Source of the DNA: Tabrizicola aquatica
GTDB lineage: Bacteria > Pseudomonadota > Alphaproteobacteria > Rhodobacterales > Rhodobacteraceae
NCBI RefSeq assembly: GCF_002900975.1
Contig: NZ_PJON01000001.1
Location: forward strand, 1,639,700-1,703,699
DNA: 64,000 bases
Direction: 5' to 3'
Part shown: positions 59,402 to 64,000 of the stretch, piece after piece
How the letters are laid out: each line of letters starts with the position of its first letter
How positions within the stretch are numbered: position 1 is the stretch's first letter
The notes under the pieces: generated by a model
Seen by the model: only the letters and a program-made list of their open reading frames with translations
Told to the model about the DNA's origin: nothing
Databases searched by the model: none
Made by a program: the position numbers and the translations under genes

Positions 59402-62199
59402 CAGACCGCGAACTCGGAAAAGTCGAACTGGTCCTTCACCCGCCAGCGCAGTCGCTCGCCGCTGAAATCATCAGCGGCAATTACCGGCGGCGCAGTCAAG
59501 CGGCGCGCCTCCAGAAACCGGGACGGGCCCTGCGGGCCATCGCCCAGAACGGCGGCGACCTTCGACCAATCCTCGTAGAAATACTCGGACAGGAGGGGAA
59601 TGACCTTGTGCCTCATCACGTCCTCGACGGTCTCTCGCGTTTTGCAGCTGGTGAAATAGGCGTGTCCAATCTGGTGTTCGCGGTCGAAGAAATACTCGAT
59701 ACGGTCGTTGATCGTGGCCAGCAGCTTCTGCAGATTGATCCCGCCGACATTCGCGGACAGGACTGAGGGGTTCGGCATCAGTTCCTTGAACGTGAAACGA
59801 CGGCGCAGGGCCGTGTCCAGAAGCGCAATCGAGCGGTCGGCCGTGTTCATGGTTCCGATGATATGAAGGTTCTGCGGCACCCCGAAGCGCTTCTTCGAAT
59901 AGGGCAAGGTCAGCTGGATCCCGTCACGTCGCCCAAGGCGCTTGTCCGGCTCGAGGAGCGTGATCAGTTCGCCGAACACCTTCGAGATATTGGCCCGGTT
60001 GATCTCGTCGATGATCAACACATAGTCACGCGCCGTATTGTCTGCCACCGCAGCGCGCTTGCCGAAGACGATCTCTTCCAGCGCGTCCCAATCGATGAGG
60101 GACTGGTTGAGCTTGTAGACAGAATGCCGCCTGAACGCGTTCGGGTAAAATCGGCTGCGATCGGTCCCGGCGTCGTCGCGCCAAATCCAATCGACGATCC
60201 TTCTGTGGGGATGAAATTCCGCGCCCCCGTCGAAGTAATAGTCGCCTGTTATCCTGCCAAATGCCTGGATGCGATCACGCCCGTCAGACACCACAACGTA
60301 GTCACCAATCTGCATGTCCGATCTGAACGAGTAGGTGACGACGATATTGCCGTCATGGCCTGTCGCGTCTGCGTCCTTGCGAGACCGCCACTCGTTGTAA
60401 ATCTGGTCGAAGTCATCGAACCTCTCGTCGGACCAATCGATGTCCCCTCCCCAGCCAACGTGGATCAATCCGTTCTCCAGACCGAAGCGTATCTTGTCCT
60501 CTTCCACTTGGCGGCGCCCGAGTGCCACTTTGAACACGCGTGCAGTCCTGTCGAGACGTGAGACAGCCCCGGCCTGCGAACTGTCGAGGCGCGCGCGTTC
60601 GCTGATCTTCTTGAACACCCCGTCGGTCGGTTTCAGGCGGAACCCCACAGCAGCGCCGAGTTCTTCCGGCCCCTCCCTTGCATCTTCGCCCGTACTTGGC
60701 TGAAGCCCCTCAACGAATTCCTCATATGACATGGACTGGTGGAAGGTAACGAACTCGATCCGCTCTTCCTTCATCAGGCTTTGGTATTCGGTCATCAGCC
60801 GGTCACGGTTCTCTTCACCGGAGAGGTCGGCGGCGACGACCTCGCCCAGACAGAGGTGAACCGCCTCCCAAGCCGTCTGGTAGGTCTTGCCCGTGCCGGG
60901 AGGTCCGTAAAGGATCAGGTTGGTGGTGGCTGCAATCACTTGGGCGGCCTGGCCCCGCTTTGGGGTATCCAAGTCTGCCATCGCCTTCCCTTCCTGGCCC
61001 TCGGCATCGAGGGTGAATGTAAATGTCGTCGTGCTGGAGGGGTTCGGCGTGGTCGACTGGAGCGCCGTGTAACTCGCCAGGTCCTTCAACTTCTTGCCTC
61101 CCAAAGCGCTGCAAATCGTCGGAAAGGCATTTTGCTCGGATATATCCCGCGCGAGGTCTGACGCGCGGATAGTCACCGAGGCCATGTCCGCTTCGCGGGC
61201 AGGTGCGATGTAGTAATTCAGGGCGACGAGCCGCGCACGTTCCGCCCCGCGCATCAGATGGGTGTGTTGATCGGGAAGCGGCAACGGCGTGTCATGCTGA
61301 TCGACGATAACGTAACCCGCCGCATGCAGCCTTGCGGCCGCATCCCCTGGTTGGCTCCACCCGCCATTGAATGTGCTCGCGGCCTTCCCCAAGAGGTACC
61401 CAACAATTGGCTTCGTCGGATAGCGCTTTTCCTGGCGCGGGCGAGTCGACCGTACCCAGAAATCCTTTGGCTCGCCGAAGCTCGAGAACGCATCGGCATG
61501 GGCACCCGACGTGCGGAACTGGTCGTAGGCGTCCATCGCACCCTCGATCCGGTCGCGAGAGAAGGCGTCATCCTCACCCACCGCTCCCTTGCGAAGGATC
61601 CCGTATCCCAGAGCCTCAAGTTTTGCGAAGGATTGCGCCTCTCCGAAACCGTTGAAAAATTCCTTCGCAGCGAGGGCGCGGCCATCTGAAAGATGCCCCA
61701 AGGCTGCTGCGACGGTGGCCTTCGCGGGATAGGACTGATCCTTGCCTTCATCGTTGACCCAGACCTGTGGGCTGGCAAAGCCACCGCGCGCAAGAAATGC
61801 TTTCAGCCCCAACTGGTCGCACTCATGCATCGCAGCATCGACTTCGCTCCGGGTAAGGCGGTCCAGCAGGGCCTGGTGTTTTACCTTGTCAGGCACATTT
61901 GTCTGTTCGGCCAGGAATGAGTGATAAAGCCTCAGCGATTGCTGGAGGCTGGCAAGGCCGGTGCGCAAGACACCGTCGATGGGCACTGGCGACGGGTTTG
62001 GGCGCTGCGCGCGCTCGTCCTCTGCCGTGTAGGCAAATCGGTTCAGAATACTGTCCCGGTCTTCCTGCGCAAATAGCTCGTCCAGATCGCCGAGATGTTG
62101 CTCAACGCGTTTGGCGCTGCTCACCCGCGAAGACGCGGTTGCATCTGTCTGGCCTTGTGCAACCAACCACTTCCGGAATTCGTCCTGCTTCATCGCCAT
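59401..62199 (-). CDS. mcrB: McrB-like AAA+ GTPase, copy 2
   Basis: A 932-aa McrB (MAMKQDEFRKWLVAQG at 62199; MKQ at 62193 aligns with copy 1). Walker A LILYGPPGTGKT, an EVE/PUA-like insert (DRTARVFKVALGRRQVEEDK), Walker B YVLIIDEINRANISK and GTMNTADRSIALLDTALRR are the same as in copy 1. Residues just before Walker A (about 100) differ strongly: DLARDISEQNAFPTICSALG and the linker up to AAQVIAATTN, compared with DLHDMSGLVKNWANVCQALE in copy 1. Both flanks are highly similar, so the module has been exchanged or is under diversification. This pair is coupled to mcrC by TGATG. Confidence 0.9.
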   Translation of the reverse strand: MAMKQDEFRKWLVAQGQTDATASSRVSSAKRVEQHLGDLDELFAQEDRDSILNRFAYTAEDERAQRPNPSPVPIDGVLRTGLASLQQSLRLYHSFLAEQTNVPDKVKHQALLDRLTRSEVDAAMHECDQLGLKAFLARGGFASPQVWVNDEGKDQSYPAKATVAAALGHLSDGRALAAKEFFNGFGEAQSFAKLEALGYGILRKGAVGEDDAFSRDRIEGAMDAYDQFRTSGAHADAFSSFGEPKDFWVRSTRPRQEKRYPTKPIVGYLLGKAASTFNGGWSQPGDAAARLHAAGYVIVDQHDTPLPLPDQHTHLMRGAERARLVALNYYIAPAREADMASVTIRASDLARDISEQNAFPTICSALGGKKLKDLASYTALQSTTPNPSSTTTFTFTLDAEGQEGKAMADLDTPKRGQAAQVIAATTNLILYGPPGTGKTYQTAWEAVHLCLGEVVAADLSGEENRDRLMTEYQSLMKEERIEFVTFHQSMSYEEFVEGLQPSTGEDAREGPEELGAAVGFRLKPTDGVFKKISERARLDSSQAGAVSRLDRTARVFKVALGRRQVEEDKIRFGLENGLIHVGWGGDIDWSDERFDDFDQIYNEWRSRKDADATGHDGNIVVTYSFRSDMQIGDYVVVSDGRDRIQAFGRITGDYYFDGGAEFHPHRRIVDWIWRDDAGTDRSRFYPNAFRRHSVYKLNQSLIDWDALEEIVFGKRAAVADNTARDYVLIIDEINRANISKVFGELITLLEPDKRLGRRDGIQLTLPYSKKRFGVPQNLHIIGTMNTADRSIALLDTALRRRFTFKELMPNPSVLSANVGGINLQKLLATINDRIEYFFDREHQIGHAYFTSCKTRETVEDVMRHKVIPLLSEYFYEDWSKVAAVLGDGPQGPSRFLEARRLTAPPVIAADDFSGERLRWRVKDQFDFSEFAV

Positions 62200-62319
62200 A
62201 CCCGTTCGTATTCCTGAGAGGTGCTGTTCCGAGGTCAGGAAGCCGGAGGCAGAATCCTTGGTCGTCAATTCACCGTCTAGATAATCACGGCTGGAGGATG
62301 GCGGGAACTAGAGTCGATC

Positions 62320-62333
62320 GCAACTGCGAGTTG
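62320..62333 (-). promoter_or_regulatory. Inverted repeat upstream of mcrB copy 2
   Basis: CAACTGCGAGTTG (arms CAACT/AGTTG) is preserved from copy 1, about 120 bp upstream of the start. It marks the end of the homology shared by the two mcrBC copies. It is a candidate operator or promoter element. Confidence 0.45.
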
Positions 62334-62496
62334 ACTTCCTGTGCCCTCGATTGCCCGTACTTGTGTGGGGTTGCGGTTCTACTCCTGCGGTGTTGATGTG
62401 CTCAGCAAGGCGGCCAACCTGCTGATGGAGTGTGCCGAAAGGCAGCCAATGCTGGTTTGACGGCGACATGAGGGCGACTTCTGACGCCAATCCGGC

Positions 62497-62610
62497 TTGA
62501 TGGCAGACTGCTGGCGACAACGCCTCTTGATATCAGAATGCTGCCCAATTCTGTTGCCAAGCTATCTTGGTGTGACTAGGTTAGCGTCAAATCGCGTTGA
62601 TGACAGAATA
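62497..62610 (+). promoter_or_regulatory. Three 14-bp direct repeats before fic (candidate operators)
   Basis: TTGATGGCAGACTG (62497), TTGATATCAGAATG (62527) and TTGATGACAGAATA (62597) share TTGAT..CAGA.T and are spaced 30 and 70 bp apart, near multiples of a helical turn. The last ends 10 bp before the fic ATG. The C-terminal winged helix of the Fic protein may bind them to repress its own gene. Confidence 0.55.
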
Positions 62611-62619
62611 GGCATACAT

Positions 62620-63753
62620 ATGGTCACCAAACCTTACGATCTTACAGATGCCGTTACCTATCACATCGGCACCTTTCCCCCATCTGCCCTCGACTATGAG
62701 GTGCTGCTTGGGCCGCTAGAAGAGGCTGCGGCCTCCCTTGCGCGGTACGATGCCAAGATGTCGGGCATGGTGAACAGTGAACTTTTCCTCGCCCCCCTGC
62801 GCCGCCAGGACGCGGTAACCTCGTCCCGGATGGAAGGGACGATCTCGACCATCGAAGAGCTGTACCGACTTGAAGCAGAAGAGGATGCAGGCAGCGCTGA
62901 TCCTTACCGGGAGGCGCGCAACGACGACGTCGAGACATACCTGTACTCCCGCGCGCTGCGGAATGCACAGCAGGCGCTGGCCGATGGAGCGCCGCTTGGC
63001 GAGCATCTGATCCGCACCGCGCACCAGCAACTGCTGTCCTTTGGCCGGGGAGCCCGCAAGCGCCCCGGCAGCTACAAAGTTGAACAGAACTACATCGGGG
63101 ACGAACGCCGAGGAAGGATCTACTACGTCCCGATCGCCCCGGAGCAGCTGGGCCCGGCGATGGCCGAACTGGTCCGCTACATCAACGAAAGCTCGATGCG
63201 GCCGCTGATCCGCACCGCCATCGCGCATGTAGAGTTCGAGGCCCTGCACCCTTTCGAAGACGGCAACGGCCGGATCGGTCGCATGCTGATCACCCTGATG
63301 CTGTGGAAGCTTGGCGTCCTGCATCAGCCAAGCTTTTTCGTGTCCGGTTACTTCGAGGCCCACAAGGAGGAGTACATCGAACGGATGCGCGCCGTCTCCG
63401 CAACGGGCGATTGGACCGGCTGGGTGGTGTTCTTCCTCCAGGCGATGCACGCCCAGGCGACGGTCAACATCCAGACTGCCGACGCGATCTTCCGCCTTCA
63501 CGGCGAGATGCGGGAACGGTTCCGCGAAGTTCTGAATTCGCAGTTCCACGATCAGGCGCTCGACTATGTGTTCGCGAGCCCAGTCTTCCGTAACGACCGG
63601 TTTGTAGAACGATCCGGGATTCCTCCCTCATCCGCCCGCGCGCTCTCACGACGGCTTGTCGAGGCGGGGCTGCTGCGCACCATCGAAGCGGCATCTGGGC
63701 GCAGGGCCGCGATGTATGCCTTCGATCCGCTCCTCGATCGGCTGAAGGTCTGA
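62620..63753 (+). CDS. fic: Fic family AMPylase
   Basis: A 377-aa Fic protein. The active-site loop is HPFEDGNGRIGR, the canonical HxFx(D/E)GNGRxxR motif with the catalytic His, which transfers AMP from ATP to a protein hydroxyl. An N-terminal inhibitory motif SSRMEGT (S/T-x-x-x-E-G/N) shows self-inhibition within the chain (class II). The Fic domain runs ~110-280, followed by a winged helix (RSGIPPSSARALSRRLVEAG). ATG 62620 is used because the frame upstream (to 62497) holds the operator-like repeats. The gene lies between mcrB copy 2 and the tRNA, a position that is empty in copy 1. Confidence 0.9.
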   Translation: MVTKPYDLTDAVTYHIGTFPPSALDYEVLLGPLEEAAASLARYDAKMSGMVNSELFLAPLRRQDAVTSSRMEGTISTIEELYRLEAEEDAGSADPYREARNDDVETYLYSRALRNAQQALADGAPLGEHLIRTAHQQLLSFGRGARKRPGSYKVEQNYIGDERRGRIYYVPIAPEQLGPAMAELVRYINESSMRPLIRTAIAHVEFEALHPFEDGNGRIGRMLITLMLWKLGVLHQPSFFVSGYFEAHKEEYIERMRAVSATGDWTGWVVFFLQAMHAQATVNIQTADAIFRLHGEMRERFREVLNSQFHDQALDYVFASPVFRNDRFVERSGIPPSSARALSRRLVEAGLLRTIEAASGRRAAMYAFDPLLDRLKV

Positions 63754-63756
63754 ATC

Positions 63757-63779
63757 AAAAAAGCCCCCGCGTAGGGGGG
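63757..63779 (-). terminator. Rho-independent terminator for the tRNA-fMet transcript
   Basis: Read on the - strand this is a CCCCC/GGGGG hairpin followed by CTTTTTT. It begins three bases after the fic stop and faces the tRNA. A matching hairpin is at 16161-16185. Confidence 0.7.
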
Positions 63780-63833
63780 ACTCGTCAAACGTTGACGTGG
63801 TGTTGACTCGTTTTGTGATTATCCATACACAAG
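63780..63833. other. Conserved short blocks next to intact tRNA-fMet
   Basis: ACTCGTCAAACGTTGA, GTGG.GTTGA and ATACACAAG occur here in the same order and with exactly the same spacing as beside the tRNA fragment at 16186-16239. They are candidate integrase arm sites. Confidence 0.45.
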
Positions 63834-63875
63834 CGAAACGCTCAACATATAAGTATTTGATATATTTAACTTTTT

Positions 63876-63952
<77 letters not shown>

Positions 63953-64000
63953 CCAGGGTATGTCCGGGGTTATCCGGAGGGGTAATTGTATCGTTTTTGA

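Overview
The window is high-GC alphaproteobacterial DNA. The tail genes are of the gene-transfer-agent-like type typical of Rhodobacterales (DUF2460, DUF2163, NlpC/P60 and TIM-barrel tip protein in that order), and DUF2793, VRR-NUC and DUF3489 genes are also present, so a Rhodobacter/Paracoccus-like host is most likely. Nearly everything is accessory: prophage parts, restriction and defence genes, and two large operons that I cannot assign to a known system.

Layout. (1) 1-11713, + strand: late module of a tailed prophage, running from the tape measure (cut by the window edge) through tail tip, fibre-like protein, holin-like protein, M15 endolysin and an overlapping Rz/Rz1 pair. (2) 11913-15994, - strand: a McrBC-type restriction module. 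(3) 16161-16328: a terminator, conserved short blocks and the 3' half of an initiator tRNA gene. The same arrangement recurs exactly 47,594 bp later beside the intact tRNA-fMet at 63876-63952, so the window looks like tandem integrative elements stacked at tRNA-fMet. (4) 16526-23940, - strand: a seven-gene operon with a membrane-anchored Lon-like (S16) protein, a possible sigma/anti-sigma-like pair, two secreted paralogues, a coiled-coil protein and a small membrane protein. (5) 24105-30328: tyrosine recombinase and a phage early/replication module (HTH, VRR-NUC, replication-type protein with internal inverted repeats, DNA cytosine methylase overlapping a second gene in another frame). (6) 30443-34977: a four-gene restriction-like cassette (m5C methylase, PD-(D/E)xK-like protein, MORC/MutL-type GHKL ATPase, methyltransferase-like protein). 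(7) 35423-40519: a 1698-aa exonuclease-RecQ-UvrD fusion. (8) 40777-42798: methylase debris, an HEPN-like gene, DUF3489 and small genes. (9) 43049-57064: two divergent gene sets around a CHAT protease and a VirD4-like ATPase, with several exported proteins. (10) 57157-57954: metallophosphoesterase. (11) 58085-62199: a second McrBC, closely similar to the first. (12) 62620-63753: a Fic AMPylase preceded by repeated candidate operators. (13) tRNA-fMet.

Functionally, the segment between the two tRNA copies reads as a defence island: McrBC (modified-DNA restriction), the MORC-containing RM-like cassette, the helicase/nuclease fusion, an HEPN-like gene, Fic, and two membrane-linked protease operons (Lon-like and CHAT). 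The two protease operons are the best candidates for undescribed systems. Each combines a putative protease with several periplasmic or membrane proteins, which suggests sensing at the envelope coupled to a proteolytic response. That coupling is inference from gene content only.
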